Positions 9,864-20,128 of a stretch of 64,000 nt of DNA are shown here, one piece after another (positions within the stretch are counted from its first letter, which is position 1; each line of letters begins with the position of its first letter). The stretch is from Cellvibrio sp. PSBB006 (lineage in GTDB: Bacteria > Pseudomonadota > Gammaproteobacteria > Pseudomonadales > Cellvibrionaceae): assembly GCF_002162135.1 (NCBI RefSeq), contig NZ_CP021382.1:2163501-2227500 (forward strand), read 5' to 3'. The notes beneath the pieces are model-generated. The model had not been told where the DNA came from and searched no databases. It saw only the letters and a program-made list of their open reading frames with translations. The position numbers were made by a program, and so were the translations under genes.

Positions 9864-9896
9864 AAAAAAACAACCCCGGAGCAAGCCCGGGGTTAT
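9864..9896 (-). terminator. Rho-independent terminator between ftsH and folP
   Basis: Minus-strand hairpin AACCCCGG-GCTTGCT-CCGGGGTT followed by G and seven T, just after the ftsH stop. It suggests that ftsH and folP-glmM-tpiA-secG can be transcribed separately. Confidence 0.85.
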
Positions 9897-9916
9897 CGTC
9901 AGTGAATTTGTGGCAG

Positions 9917-11845
9917 TTAGTGATCTTTAGCGGGACCGCCAATGGGGCCGGCAGGATTCTCGTCTGAATTCTTTTTACCCTCTCCCGCCGTATCTTTGGG
10001 ACGCAAATGACCGTTGAAGTCATCATCATGCCAATCCCGTGGTGGGCGGACTTTGCGACGGGCCATCAGATCATCAACCTGTTCAGAGTCGATGGTCTCG
10101 TACTCCATCAAGGCATCCTTCATCGCTTCCAGAATATCGCGGTTATCTTCCAGGATTTTTTCCGCACGGGTATAACATTCATCAATAATCCGACGGACTT
10201 CCTCATCAATCAATTTGGAGGTTTCATCAGAATACTGCTGGGAAGACATTCCCGGGTAAGCACCTTCATCCTCACCATAATGAAGCGGACCCAACTTGGT
10301 CGATAAGCCCCACTTTGTAACCATCCGACGCGCCAGATCAGTAGCACGCTCGATATCATTTGAGGCACCGGTGGTAATCCCGTCGAAGCCTAAAGTCATT
10401 TCTTCTGCGATACGGCCACCAAACAAGGTACAGATGCTCGATTCAAGTGAGCGCTTGCTCATGCTGTATTTATCGGCTTCCGGCAAGAATTGGGTCACCC
10501 CCAATGCACGCCCCCGCGGAATAATCGTTACCTTATGGACCGGATCGTGCTCCGGTACAAGCCGCGCCACAATCGCGTGACCGGCTTCGTGATAGGCAGT
10601 GTTTTCCTTTTCTTTCTCGCTCATCACCATGGTACGACGCTCAGCGCCCATCATGATCTTATCGCGCGCCTTCTCAAAATCCTCCATTGTCACGAGCCGC
10701 TTGTTGCCGCGTGCCGCAAACAATGCTGCCTCATTAACCAGGTTAGCTAAATCCGCACCGGAAAAACCCGGTGTACCGCGAGCAATAACCGAGGCGCTTA
10801 CTCGTTCGTCAATCGGCACTTTACGCATATGAACCTTGAGGATTTGCTCGCGACCACGAATATCCGGCAAACCTACAAATACCTGACGATCAAAACGACC
10901 CGGACGTAAAAGAGCACGATCCAGGACATCCGCACGGTTGGTTGCCGCAATGATGATGACACCATCATTGCCTTCAAAACCGTCCATCTCGACCAATAGC
11001 TGGTTCAAGGTTTGCTCACGTTCATCATGACCGCCGCCATGGCCACCACCACGATGGCGACCGACAGCATCGATCTCATCAATGAAGATAATGCAGGGAG
11101 CCTGTTTCTTGGCCTGGTCGAACATATCGCGCACGCGGGATGCACCCACGCCCACAAACATTTCCACAAAGTCAGAACCGGAAATCGAGAAGAAAGGTAC
11201 TTTCGCCTCTCCCGCAATAGCCTTTGCCAACAGGGTTTTACCGGTACCCGGTGGGCCGACCATCAGTACGCCGCGCGGAATTTTACCACCCAGACGCTGG
11301 AATTTTGACGGGTCACGGAGGTATTCAACCAGTTCCTGCACTTCCTCTTTGGCTTCATCCACACCAGCCACATCGGCAAAGCTGGTCTTGATTTGGTCTT
11401 CACCCAGTAAGCGCGCCTTACTCTTACCGAAGCTCATCGGGCCGCCACGGCCACCACCCCCACCTTGCATCTGGCGCATAAAAAACAGAAATACCGCGAT
11501 GATGATCAGAATAGGGAAGCTGGCGACCAATAATTGGTGCCACAGGCTGGGTTGTTCGATTTCACGGCCTTTAACGGCGACATTATGATTTAACAAGTCG
11601 TCTATAAGCTTGGGGTCCTGAATATTAGGACGAATGGTTTTAAAGGGACTGTTGTTGGTGTACAGGCCGTCGATGGTCAGGCCATCAATGGTCACTTCCC
11701 GCACGCGATTGTCTTTTACCGCGAGGATGAACTCGGAGTAACTCAAGCTCTCGTTGCTGGAGGTCTTGTTGAAGTTTTCAAACACGCTGAACAGGACCAC
11801 AGCGATGACCAGCCATAAAATCAGATTTTTTGTCATATCGTTCAA
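9917..11845 (-). CDS. ftsH: ATP-dependent zinc metalloprotease FtsH
   Basis: Inner-membrane AAA+ protease that degrades misassembled membrane proteins and short-lived regulators such as LpxC and sigma-32. The 642-residue protein has membrane segments at about 5-22 and 105-123 around a periplasmic domain, Walker A GPPGTGKT, Walker B IIFIDEID, the pore motif FVGVG, the SRH region with the arginine fingers, and the zinc site HEAGH with a downstream Asp. The tail is charged and Pro-rich. Start MNDMTKN matches Pseudomonas-type FtsH; the codon is TTG at 11845 with AGGAAG 5 nt upstream, better placed than for the ATG three codons later. rlmE, normally just upstream, is absent. Confidence 0.97.
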   Translation of the reverse strand: MNDMTKNLILWLVIAVVLFSVFENFNKTSSNESLSYSEFILAVKDNRVREVTIDGLTIDGLYTNNSPFKTIRPNIQDPKLIDDLLNHNVAVKGREIEQPSLWHQLLVASFPILIIIAVFLFFMRQMQGGGGGRGGPMSFGKSKARLLGEDQIKTSFADVAGVDEAKEEVQELVEYLRDPSKFQRLGGKIPRGVLMVGPPGTGKTLLAKAIAGEAKVPFFSISGSDFVEMFVGVGASRVRDMFDQAKKQAPCIIFIDEIDAVGRHRGGGHGGGHDEREQTLNQLLVEMDGFEGNDGVIIIAATNRADVLDRALLRPGRFDRQVFVGLPDIRGREQILKVHMRKVPIDERVSASVIARGTPGFSGADLANLVNEAALFAARGNKRLVTMEDFEKARDKIMMGAERRTMVMSEKEKENTAYHEAGHAIVARLVPEHDPVHKVTIIPRGRALGVTQFLPEADKYSMSKRSLESSICTLFGGRIAEEMTLGFDGITTGASNDIERATDLARRMVTKWGLSTKLGPLHYGEDEGAYPGMSSQQYSDETSKLIDEEVRRIIDECYTRAEKILEDNRDILEAMKDALMEYETIDSEQVDDLMARRKVRPPRDWHDDDFNGHLRPKDTAGEGKKNSDENPAGPIGGPAKDH

Positions 11846-12239
11846 GGACGCTTCCTCAGTCGCACATCAAAAATATTCGCGTTGTTGTACCAGTATAGTG
11901 TGGAAGATCAACAGACACACCTAATAGCAAGACGATGATTTGCAAAATTCCGGGCTAATTAACAATAAATTACACAATGTTCCAGCAGGGGGTTTCTCTA
12001 TTGACGACCGAGAGAGACTTGCCAAAAGCTTTGGCCATCCGCCCGCCAATTGGTTTCACCTATCACCATCAATTGCATTGGTTGGCAGCTGTAATTGTGT
12101 CATCCGCTCATAGTGGGGGCCATCCGACGCATTGCAAGCCCAAGGGAAGGAGCCCGGCCCTCATCTAATTAACCCTATCGATAGCTCATGAGCTACAATA
12201 ACCGGCTTTTTAACCCCCCGGATTTTCTAAGGTAATTGT
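11846..12239. other. Divergent intergenic region between ftsH and yhbY, without rlmE
   Basis: Nearly 400 bases with no recognisable gene. In most gammaproteobacteria rlmE (ftsJ/rrmJ) occupies this place. I see none of its SAM-binding or K-D-K-E motifs in any frame. The region must hold the divergent promoters of ftsH and yhbY. AAGGT (12230-12234) precedes the yhbY ATG. Confidence 0.6.
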
Positions 12240-12542
12240 ATGCCCATCAACGCAGATCGCAAAAAGCAATTTCGTACCATTGGCCATCGGCTCAACCCAA
12301 TTGTGACCGTGGCCGGCAATGGTTTAAGCGAAGGCGTTGTACAGGAGCTGAACCGTGCACTGGATGATCACGAGCTGATTAAAGTTAAACTCGCCATCGC
12401 TGATCGAGAAGAGCGCAAGGAAATGGTTGCCCAACTACAGACCTTGCCCCATGTTGAACTGATACAGGAGATAGGCAAAATAGTTTTGCTCTATCGTGCT
12501 AATAAGAAGGCCAACCCGAAGCTGTCAAATCTCCATCGCTAA
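12240..12542 (+). CDS. yhbY: CRS1/YhbY family RNA-binding protein
   Basis: A 100-residue single CRM domain that binds RNA and is associated with pre-50S ribosomal particles. Visible family features: a basic N-terminus (DRKKQFRTIGHRLNPIVTVAGNGLSEGV) with the GxxG-like loop, the HELIKVKLA strand, a helix rich in Glu/Arg, and the C-terminal GKIVLLYRANKK. It is divergent from ftsH as in Escherichia coli and Pseudomonas, but without rlmE between. Confidence 0.95.
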   Translation: MPINADRKKQFRTIGHRLNPIVTVAGNGLSEGVVQELNRALDDHELIKVKLAIADREERKEMVAQLQTLPHVELIQEIGKIVLLYRANKKANPKLSNLHR

Positions 12543-12567
12543 TTTACCGATCACCCATATCCCGCTG

Positions 12568-13464
12568 TCAGTGCGCCCGTGCGCGAATGTTCTCAATATC
12601 ACGGATCGGGGGCGCGCCAAACATTCTTGAGTATTCGCGGCTGAATTGTGACGGACTTTCATAGCCGACTCGATAGGCCGCATTTGATGCATCTATGGCC
12701 TCCGCTAACATCATTCGCCGCGCTTCTAGCAGCCGCAGGCGTTTTTGATACTGCAAAGGACTCATGGCAGTCACCTCCTTAAAATGCGCATGAAATGACG
12801 AGGGGCTCATATTGGCGACATCAATCATTTGTGCGATGCCAACAGGCTTGTCGAAATTAAGTTTCAAGAACTCAATGACCTGCGAGATGCGCTGCATATT
12901 GCTACCCTGGGCTGCCATCTGGACTATTCGATGCCCATATGGCCCTTTCAATAATCGATAGTAGATTTCACGCTTGATCATGGGTACAAGGAATGGGATA
13001 TCTTCCGGGGCTTCCAATAATTCAACGAGACGCAAAAGGGAATACTCCAGCGTTACGTCTGCATTACCGACAAACAATCCACGGGCGCTGAGTGCCGGGG
13101 GTTCAATATAAGAATTCACTTCCGGAATGAGTTCGCTGATCTCACATAAGTCGAGATCTAACTGAAGACTCAGGTACGGCATCTCTTCACTCGCCAGGAC
13201 AACCTGCCCGGTTACCGGCAGATCTACAGAAACCACCAGAAACTCCGATGGGCTGTAGCGGTAAACCTCATCGCCCAGCATGACTTCTTTGGCGCCCTGC
13301 ACAATCAAACAAATAGAAGGTTCATACACCACCGGGATCTTCATGCTCAAGGCGGTAGCCTTGATACATTTCAAACCTGCTATGGCGGTCAGATGAATAC
13401 CATCACCATCGGAGAATTTATCAATCAGCCGAATCAACTCTGGTTGCCGCCAATTAGTCACCAC
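12568..13464 (-). CDS. AraC-family transcriptional regulator
   Basis: A 298-residue regulator. The N-terminal half (about 30-170) is of the AraC_N type, with PSICLIVQGAKEVMLGDEVYRYSPSEFLVVSVDLPV. The C-terminal 100 residues form two helix-turn-helix motifs: IAQMIDVANMSPSSFHAHFKEV and a second one containing AAYRVGYESPSQFSREYSRMFG, the usual AraC signature. The start is GTG (13464) behind AGAGGT. It is divergently placed 175 bp from an SDR dehydrogenase gene, and the pair is a common arrangement in which the regulator controls the dehydrogenase. The inducer is unknown. Confidence 0.9.
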   Translation of the reverse strand: MVTNWRQPELIRLIDKFSDGDGIHLTAIAGLKCIKATALSMKIPVVYEPSICLIVQGAKEVMLGDEVYRYSPSEFLVVSVDLPVTGQVVLASEEMPYLSLQLDLDLCEISELIPEVNSYIEPPALSARGLFVGNADVTLEYSLLRLVELLEAPEDIPFLVPMIKREIYYRLLKGPYGHRIVQMAAQGSNMQRISQVIEFLKLNFDKPVGIAQMIDVANMSPSSFHAHFKEVTAMSPLQYQKRLRLLEARRMMLAEAIDASNAAYRVGYESPSQFSREYSRMFGAPPIRDIENIRARAH

Positions 13465-13639
13465 ATTGATTACCTCTATTGCCAGACGATATCGAGATTA
13501 CAAAAGCCTACAGAGGAAATAAATGACCGGCAAACAGATATGGAGGATTAGGCAATGGTTATGGAGATCCATGCATTAACGAAAGGCCATGCAACCCCTA
13601 CTCTGACTCCACCAGTTACTACACACCAAGGAGTCAGCT

Positions 13640-14374
13640 ATGAAATACGTTCAAGACAAAGTTATAGTAATCACCGGCGCCAGCAGTGGGATCGGTGAAG
13701 CAAGTGCCCGCTTGCTCGCAGAACATGGGGCTAAAGTCGTTCTGGGCGCTCGCCGGACCGAGAGGCTGGAACACATCGCTGCAGAAATCCGTGATCAAGG
13801 CGGAGAAGCCGCGTGCATGGCGGTTGACGTGGCAGATCTGGACGCCGTGAAGAGCCTGATCAGTTTTGCGCAGCATACCTTCGGGCGGGTCGACGTTATC
13901 TTCAATAATGCCGGTGTTATGCCGCTCTCCCCGCTGAGCGAACTGAAAATAGATGAATGGAATCGCATGATCGACATCAATATTCGCGGCGTTTTGAATG
14001 GTATCGCTGCCAGTCTACCCGTCATGCAAGCGCAAGGCGGCGGCCATGTTATCAATACCGCTTCCATCGGTGCCCATGTGGTGGTTCCAACGGGTGCCGT
14101 TTACTGCGCCACTAAATATGCTGTCTGGGCAATTTCTGAAGGGCTGCGCCAGGAGTCCAGGGACATCCGCGTCACCACGATTTGTCCCGGCGTTGTGGAG
14201 ACGGAGTTAGGCCATGACATCAGCGATGAGGCCACTAAAGGTCAACTTAAGGAATGGCGTAAAGCGGCACTGACACCGGACGCTATCGCGCAAGCGGTGC
14301 TCTATGCGGTATCACAACCGGACAGTGTAGATGTGAATGAGCTTATCGTGCGGCCAACCATCAGTGCCTTCTAG
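13640..14374 (+). CDS. Short-chain dehydrogenase/reductase (classical SDR)
   Basis: NAD(P)-dependent oxidoreductase of 244 residues, the usual classical SDR length. It shows the cofactor motif TGASSGIG (13-20), an Arg-Arg after beta-2 (GARRTERL) that suggests NADP, NNAGVM, the catalytic Ser (NTASIGAH) and YCATK with catalytic Tyr and Lys, then the CPGVVET motif. A strong AAGGAG site precedes the ATG. It is divergent from the AraC-family gene, which probably regulates it. The substrate cannot be told from sequence; similar proteins are annotated as general oxidoreductases. Confidence 0.92.
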   Translation: MKYVQDKVIVITGASSGIGEASARLLAEHGAKVVLGARRTERLEHIAAEIRDQGGEAACMAVDVADLDAVKSLISFAQHTFGRVDVIFNNAGVMPLSPLSELKIDEWNRMIDINIRGVLNGIAASLPVMQAQGGGHVINTASIGAHVVVPTGAVYCATKYAVWAISEGLRQESRDIRVTTICPGVVETELGHDISDEATKGQLKEWRKAALTPDAIAQAVLYAVSQPDSVDVNELIVRPTISAF

Positions 14375-14410
14375 GCAAGCAGATGTTATAAATTTATTTG
14401 AGCCACCAAT

Positions 14411-14440
14411 AAAAAAGCCCTGCTAAGCAGGGCTTTTTTA
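14411..14440. terminator. Bidirectional terminator between the SDR gene and ssb
   Basis: AAAAAAGCCCTGC-TAA-GCAGGGCTTTTTT is a perfect hairpin with A and T runs on both sides, so it can end the two convergent transcripts. Confidence 0.9.
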
Positions 14441-14451
14441 TTTCGAATCCA

Positions 14452-15006
14452 TTAAAACGGAATATCGTCATCAAAGCTGTCAAAACCTGCCGGTGGTTGT
14501 TGGGGCGCATTACCCTGCCCAGCCCCGGAGGAGGCATAACCACCACCTTGATTACCGTGTTGAGGTGCTGCTTGCGGGCCACTTGCCGCTGGCTTGGACT
14601 GATTATAGTTTTGACCCTGATTGTAACCCTGGCCGTAGTCGCCCCCCATACTGCTACCGGAATTGTCACCGCGGCTATCGAGCATCTGCATCTCATTGGC
14701 GACAATTTCGGTGGTGTATCTGTCTGTGCCATCCTGCGCTTGCCATTTACGGGTGCGCAAGGACCCTTCGATATAAACCTTGCTGCCTTTACGCAGATAT
14801 TCGCCCGCTATTTCACCGAGGCGATTAAAAAATACGACTCTGTGCCACTCAGTACGCTCCTGGGGTTGCCCGGTGTTTTTGTCTTTCCAGGTTTCCGAGG
14901 TTGCCACACTGATATTCGTTACCGCGCCACCGGACGGCATATATTTGACTTCCGGGTCCTGACCCACATTACCAATCAGAATTACTTTATTGATGCCACG
15001 AGCCAT
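14452..15006 (-). CDS. ssb: Single-stranded DNA-binding protein
   Basis: A 184-residue SSB that coats ssDNA in replication, repair and recombination. The N-terminal OB fold (about 1-112) has [19 protein letters not shown] and [38 protein letters not shown] Gly/Gln/Asn-rich low-complexity linker follows (about 115-170), and the tip DSFDDDIPF is the conserved acidic peptide that recruits partner proteins. It lies next to the MFS gene and uvrA, as in Pseudomonas. Confidence 0.97.
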   Translation of the reverse strand: MARGINKVILIGNVGQDPEVKYMPSGGAVTNISVATSETWKDKNTGQPQERTEWHRVVFFNRLGEIAGEYLRKGSKVYIEGSLRTRKWQAQDGTDRYTTEIVANEMQMLDSRGDNSGSSMGGDYGQGYNQGQNYNQSKPAASGPQAAPQHGNQGGGYASSGAGQGNAPQQPPAGFDSFDDDIPF

Positions 15007-15107
15007 GAAACTTCTCCTCTTGATTTATCGTGTATTCGCCAACGGCGACATTTGCCCTATGAAATTCGGCTGCCACTTTATCACTCGCGACGGCCACAGC
15101 GCCAGAT

Positions 15108-16469
15108 TCAAGCCTGGTTTTCCACAATGCCAGTGAGCGCCTGTCGGTCAACCAGACGCGGATCAACCTTGAGGTACACCGTATTTTCAGAGGCGACTAC
15201 CAACACCTCAGCCACACCCTCTACAGACCGCAATTTCTCCGAGACAATGTGGGGATCCCGGCCTCTCAGTGGAATAAGTACACTGGCCAGGAAACGTGGC
15301 GGGCGCATGGACCACGCAACAACCAACCAAGCCAAACCAACCAGGGCAGCGACAGATAAAACTGCTGTCATACCCCAGTGCTGCAATATCCATCCACCAA
15401 TCGCTCCGCCAGTAAAAACGCCCATTACCTGACTGGTGGCATAGATACCGGTGGCCGTACCCTTGGCTCCTGCCGGCGCAATCTTACTGACCATTGAGGG
15501 CAAGGTCGCCTCAAGTAAATTAAATGCAGCAAAAAACAGGAAGACCCCGACCAAAGTTAAAGGAAGATTGGGCGGCACACGCATCAGCATCAATTCCATC
15601 AACACCAGTAACGCCACAGCGCCCAAAAAAACCGGTTTAATCTGGCGGCGCTTCTCGGCCACAATGATAAACGGCAACATAACGACAAATGCTGCCGCCA
15701 GCAGAGGAAAATACAGCAAGCCATGATAATTGCGCGCGATATTCAATTGCTGCTCAAGGATCAACGGCAACACCATAAAGTTGGCCATCAATACAAAATG
15801 TAGCGAAAAGATTCCGAAATTCAGGCGTAATAAATCAGGATTCTTAAAAGTACGCCATAACAAAGCTGGCACTGCGCCGGCCTCACGCTGCCGTCGCGGC
15901 GCACTCACGGCCGGAACAGCCTTGAACAGGATGAAAATACCCACAACACCCAATATCGCCGTCAACCAAAAGATACTGGACACACCTGCCCATGCCGCCA
16001 TCAAGGGGCCGACCGTCAGTGCAATCGAAAAGGAAACACCGATGGATGCACCAATAGTCGCCATTGCTTTGGTGCGGTTTTCCTCAGAGGTCAGATCGGT
16101 CAGCAATGCCATCACAGCCGCCGATACAGCTCCACCGCCCTGAAGGAACCGGCCAATGATTAATTCCATTACCGTTTCGGCTTGAGCAGCAATAACGCTC
16201 CCCAAAACAAAGATGATAAAGCCGGCAAGAATCACCGGTTTGCGGCCAATGCGATCAGACAAGACACCAAAGGGGATTTGCAGCAGAGCTTGGCTAAAGC
16301 CGTACGCGCCCAACGCCAGCCCTAAAAGGAACGGCGTACTACCACTGTAGTCAGAGCTGTACAACGCGAGGACCGGCAACAACATAAACAGACCGAACAT
16401 GCGGAATGAGTAAAGTGCAGCCAGAGAAATAACGACGCGACGCTCAAAGGGAACCGGAGTTATTTGCAC
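15108..16469 (-). CDS. YajR-like MFS transporter with C-terminal ferredoxin-like domain
   Basis: Major facilitator superfamily protein with 12 predicted membrane helices. Motif A is GVLSDRIGRKPVI, and GRFLQGGGAVSAAVMALLTDLTSEENRTKAMA matches E. coli YajR closely. About 65 residues after the last helix (RGRDPHIVSEKLRSVEGVAEVLVV...) form the small alpha/beta YAM domain of YajR. I choose the GTG at 16469 (VQITPVPFERR; 453 residues) because it aligns with YajR. An in-frame TTG at 16577 would add 36 residues and cannot be excluded; neither has an ideal ribosome binding site. The substrate is unknown. The same transporter sits between ssb and uvrA in many gammaproteobacteria. Confidence 0.88.
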   Translation of the reverse strand: MQITPVPFERRVVISLAALYSFRMFGLFMLLPVLALYSSDYSGSTPFLLGLALGAYGFSQALLQIPFGVLSDRIGRKPVILAGFIIFVLGSVIAAQAETVMELIIGRFLQGGGAVSAAVMALLTDLTSEENRTKAMATIGASIGVSFSIALTVGPLMAAWAGVSSIFWLTAILGVVGIFILFKAVPAVSAPRRQREAGAVPALLWRTFKNPDLLRLNFGIFSLHFVLMANFMVLPLILEQQLNIARNYHGLLYFPLLAAAFVVMLPFIIVAEKRRQIKPVFLGAVALLVLMELMLMRVPPNLPLTLVGVFLFFAAFNLLEATLPSMVSKIAPAGAKGTATGIYATSQVMGVFTGGAIGGWILQHWGMTAVLSVAALVGLAWLVVAWSMRPPRFLASVLIPLRGRDPHIVSEKLRSVEGVAEVLVVASENTVYLKVDPRLVDRQALTGIVENQA

Positions 16470-16648
16470 GGATAGTGATGCCCAAAGAAAAGAGGCGATT
16501 CTAGCAAGAGCGATGAGCGAGAGGCCAGCCAAATACGCGATTCCCGACCTTATCCACAGAAACACCTCTCCTGACAACTTTTGACAAGAGATTTCCGTAT
16601 AATTGAACGCTTTGTCTTTCTTTCACCAGAGCAGATGTAAGGTGGTTA

Positions 16649-19543
16649 ATGGATACGATTATCGTAAGGGGTGCTCGCACCCACAATCTCAAGAACATTG
16701 ATCTGGATATACCGCGCGACAAGCTGGTGGTCATCACCGGCCCCTCCGGCTCAGGAAAATCCTCCCTCGCATTTGACACCCTCTACGCGGAAGGCCAACG
16801 CCGCTATGTCGAGTCGCTGTCTACTTATGCGCGTCAATTTTTATCCATGATGGAAAAGCCCGATGTCGACCATGTGGAGGGGTTGAGCCCGGCGATCTCC
16901 ATCGAACAAAAGTCAACGTCGCACAACCCCCGCTCCACCGTAGGCACCATTACGGAGATTTATGATTACCTGCGCCTGCTCTACGCTCGCGTCGGTGAAC
17001 CCCGCTGCCCCATCCACGGCGAACCCCTCGCCGCACAAACCGTCAGCGAAATGGTAGACACGGTCTGCGCCTTACCAGAAGGCACGAAATTAATGCTTCT
17101 CGCTCCGGTTGTCAGGGATCGCAAAGGAGAACATCTCCATATCCTGGAACAATTGAAACGCGATGGATTTATTCGCGCGCGCATTAATGGCTTATTGGTC
17201 GATCTCGACGATGCACCCAAGCTCGACAAAAAGAAAAAGCACAATATTGATGTAGTCGTGGATCGCTTCAAAGTGCGCGATGATTTGAAGCTGCGCCTTG
17301 CGGAATCTTTTGAGACAGCGCTGAACTTGTCTGAAGGTATTGCCAGCATCAGTTATATGGATGGCGAAGAAACTGATCGTTTGTTTTCCTCCAAACACGC
17401 CTGTCCCATTTGCGATTACAGTCTGAGCGAGTTGGAACCGCGACTGTTTTCCTTTAACAACCCGGCAGGCGCCTGCCCAACGTGCGACGGACTGGGTGTA
17501 AAACAGTATTTTGACGAAGAAAAAGTCGTGCATTTTCCTGAAGCCTCATTGTCCGAAGGCGCCATCCGTGGCTGGGACAAACGCAACGTCTACTATTTTC
17601 ATATGCTTGCTTCGCTGGCCGAACATTATGGCTTTGATGTCGATACCCCTTGGAAAAAACTCAGACAAAAACAACGCGACGCGGTGCTTTATGGCTCAGG
17701 TAACGATGTAATTGAGTTTAATTACGTCAATGATCGTGGTGATATTTACAAGCGTAGCCATACCTTCGAAGGCGTACTGCCTAATATGGAACGCCGTTAC
17801 CGGGATACCGAATCACAAATGGTGCGCGAAGAACTCGCGAAGTTTTTATCTACCGATCACTGTCCTGAATGCGAAGGCACTCGCTTGAGAGTTGAAGCAC
17901 GACATGTCTTTGTTGATGAGCGAACGCTGCCGCAAATCACCGAGCTACCCGTAGCCGACGCGTATGCATATTTTCAACAATTGAAATTCAGCGGTCGCAA
18001 AGCCGGGATCGCCGATAAGATTTTAAAAGAACTGCGCGACCGATTTCGCTTCCTTGTAGATGTCGGCTTGAATTATCTGACACTCAATCGTAGCGCGGAA
18101 ACCTTATCAGGCGGCGAGGCTCAGCGTATTCGACTTGCCAGTCAAATCGGTGCCGGGTTAGTCGGCGTTATGTATATCCTCGACGAACCGTCCATCGGCT
18201 TACATCAACGTGACAACGAACGCCTGCTTAAAACACTGACGCATCTGCGAGACTTGGGAAACACCGTCATTGTTGTTGAACACGATGAAGACGCCATTCG
18301 ACAAGCCGATCATGTCATTGATATCGGACCCGGCGCAGGCGTGCATGGTGGTCAGGTCATCGCTCAAGGCGACGTCAAAAAAATTATGGCCAACAAAAAC
18401 TCCATTACTGGCCAATACCTGAGCGGCAAACGCGAAATTGCGGTGCCGGAAAAACGTCATACTTTTAACCCGGAACAAGTGTTGAAACTGATCGGCGCCA
18501 ACGGCAACAATTTGCAAGATGTGACCGTCGAGATACCTGTCGGCCTGATGACCTGCGTGACCGGCGTTTCCGGTTCCGGCAAATCAACGTTGATTAACGC
18601 TACCCTCCATCCGTTAGCTTCAACGGCGCTCAATGGTGCAAGCACATTAAAGGCCGCGCCCTACAAGGCTATTGAAGGCTTGGAATTATTCGATAAATGC
18701 GTCGATATTGATCAAAGCCCCATTGGAAGAACCCCGCGCTCCAACCCTGCCACCTACACCGGTATTTTTACACCGGTGCGCGATTTATTCGCGGGTACAC
18801 AAGAGGCTCGTTCGCGGGGTTATCAACCCGGCCGCTTCAGCTTCAACGTTAAAGGCGGTCGTTGTGAAGCCTGCCAGGGAGATGGTGTAACCAAAGTAGA
18901 GATGCACTTCTTACCCGACGTTTACGTTCCTTGCGATGTTTGCAAAGGCAAGCGCTACAATCGTGAGACGCTTGAAGTTAAATACAAAGGCAAAAACATT
19001 CATGAAGTGCTGGAAATGACCGTAGAAGATGCGCATGCATTTTTTGAAGCGATACCAGCGGTTGAAAAGAAATTAAAAACACTGATAGATGTAGGTCTCT
19101 CCTACATTCGTCTCGGCCAGGCTGCAACGACGCTATCAGGCGGTGAGGCTCAACGGGTGAAGTTGGCCAAAGAGCTTTCAAAAAGGGACACAGGCAAGAC
19201 ATTGTATATCCTTGATGAGCCCACGACAGGTCTGCATTTCTACGATATCCAGCAGCTCCTGAACGTCCTGCACCGACTTCGCGACCACGGAAACACTATC
19301 GTGGTTATCGAACATAATCTGGATGTGATTAAAACGGCGGACTGGATTATAGATCTCGGACCCGAAGGCGGAAGCGGCGGAGGTCAGATCATCGCTACCG
19401 GCACGCCTGAAGATGTGGCCAAACACAAAGACTCCCATACGGGCAGGTTTTTAAAACCCATGTTACTGTCGGCAAAAGTACGCAATCAATCGAGCAAAAA
19501 AGTCAGCCCTAAAAAAGCAGTTGGTGCTACAAGGAAAAAATAA
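16649..19543 (+). CDS. uvrA: Excinuclease ABC subunit A
   Basis: Damage-recognition ATPase of nucleotide excision repair. The 964-residue protein has two ABC modules: Walker [10 protein letters not shown] near residue 31 and GVSGSGKST near 640, each with an LSGGEAQR signature (about 487 and 827) and an ILDEP Walker B. Zinc fingers: CPICDY...CPTC near 253-280 and CEAC...CDVC near 737-765. An AAGGTGG site precedes the ATG. The tail is Lys-rich. It is divergent from the transporter and ssb. I see no clear LexA box in the intergenic region. Confidence 0.98.
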   Translation: MDTIIVRGARTHNLKNIDLDIPRDKLVVITGPSGSGKSSLAFDTLYAEGQRRYVESLSTYARQFLSMMEKPDVDHVEGLSPAISIEQKSTSHNPRSTVGTITEIYDYLRLLYARVGEPRCPIHGEPLAAQTVSEMVDTVCALPEGTKLMLLAPVVRDRKGEHLHILEQLKRDGFIRARINGLLVDLDDAPKLDKKKKHNIDVVVDRFKVRDDLKLRLAESFETALNLSEGIASISYMDGEETDRLFSSKHACPICDYSLSELEPRLFSFNNPAGACPTCDGLGVKQYFDEEKVVHFPEASLSEGAIRGWDKRNVYYFHMLASLAEHYGFDVDTPWKKLRQKQRDAVLYGSGNDVIEFNYVNDRGDIYKRSHTFEGVLPNMERRYRDTESQMVREELAKFLSTDHCPECEGTRLRVEARHVFVDERTLPQITELPVADAYAYFQQLKFSGRKAGIADKILKELRDRFRFLVDVGLNYLTLNRSAETLSGGEAQRIRLASQIGAGLVGVMYILDEPSIGLHQRDNERLLKTLTHLRDLGNTVIVVEHDEDAIRQADHVIDIGPGAGVHGGQVIAQGDVKKIMANKNSITGQYLSGKREIAVPEKRHTFNPEQVLKLIGANGNNLQDVTVEIPVGLMTCVTGVSGSGKSTLINATLHPLASTALNGASTLKAAPYKAIEGLELFDKCVDIDQSPIGRTPRSNPATYTGIFTPVRDLFAGTQEARSRGYQPGRFSFNVKGGRCEACQGDGVTKVEMHFLPDVYVPCDVCKGKRYNRETLEVKYKGKNIHEVLEMTVEDAHAFFEAIPAVEKKLKTLIDVGLSYIRLGQAATTLSGGEAQRVKLAKELSKRDTGKTLYILDEPTTGLHFYDIQQLLNVLHRLRDHGNTIVVIEHNLDVIKTADWIIDLGPEGGSGGGQIIATGTPEDVAKHKDSHTGRFLKPMLLSAKVRNQSSKKVSPKKAVGATRKK

Positions 19544-19597
19544 CACGAGAATTGAACAAGCTAGGCCACGGATGGCTCAGGACGGGACACAGAAAAC

Positions 19598-19630
19598 AAA
19601 AAAGCCAGGCATAAGCCTGGCTTTTTTGTT
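19598..19630. terminator. Bidirectional terminator between uvrA and rplQ
   Basis: AAAAAAGCCAGGC-ATAA-GCCTGGCTTTTTTG forms a hairpin with A and T tracts on both sides. It lies between the convergent ends of uvrA and the alpha ribosomal operon. Confidence 0.9.
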
Positions 19631-19650
19631 TGGGTACCTTCAGCCTTCAA

Positions 19651-20043
19651 TTACTCGGCTTCTACCGCTGATTCAACTGACTGAACAGGACGATCAACCA
19701 ATTCAACATAAGCCATAGGTGCCTTGTCGCCCGCACGGAAACCGCACTTCAGAATGCGAATATAACCGCCAGGACGATTTTGGTAACGAGGACCAAGATT
19801 GCTGAACAACTTGCCTACCGCTTCTTTACTTTGCAAACGGCTAAAAGCCAGACGACGGTTAGCAACGCTGTCTACTTTAGCCAAAGTAATCAAAGGCTCC
19901 GCTACACGGCGCAACTCTTTTGCTTTGGGCAAAGTAGTTTTAATCAATTCATGCTCAACCAGAGACGCAGTCATATTGCGAAACATGGCTTTGCGGTGTG
20001 AGGCGTTACGATTTAACTGACGGCCACTAAGACGATGACGCAT
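19651..20043 (-). CDS. rplQ: 50S ribosomal protein L17
   Basis: A 130-residue L17 with the canonical N-terminus [20 protein letters not shown] and the C-terminal [25 protein letters not shown]. It binds 23S rRNA near the exit tunnel. It is the last gene of the alpha operon, 85 nt after rpoA, and is followed by a strong terminator. Confidence 0.97.
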   Translation of the reverse strand: MRHRLSGRQLNRNASHRKAMFRNMTASLVEHELIKTTLPKAKELRRVAEPLITLAKVDSVANRRLAFSRLQSKEAVGKLFSNLGPRYQNRPGGYIRILKCGFRAGDKAPMAYVELVDRPVQSVESAVEAE

Positions 20044-20128
20044 GGTACAAATCCTTCAAAATGGATTGCTTAATTGCAATCTCGTTAACCGCCCGCACCG
20101 AAGAGAGTTAACGGGCGAACTAATAATG

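Noticed and set aside
11977..12168. A 63-residue ORF in the ftsH-yhbY gap
   Set aside because: No ribosome binding site, no recognisable family and no resemblance to RlmE; it probably arises by chance.
16571..16603. TTGACA and TATAAT as the uvrA promoter
   Set aside because: The spacing from TTGACA (16581) to TATAAT (16598) is only 11 nt, and from CTGACA (16571) it is 21 nt; neither fits a normal promoter, so I do not annotate one.
16541..16648. A LexA (SOS) box upstream of uvrA
   Set aside because: I looked for CTGT-N8-ACAG and found no acceptable match on either strand.
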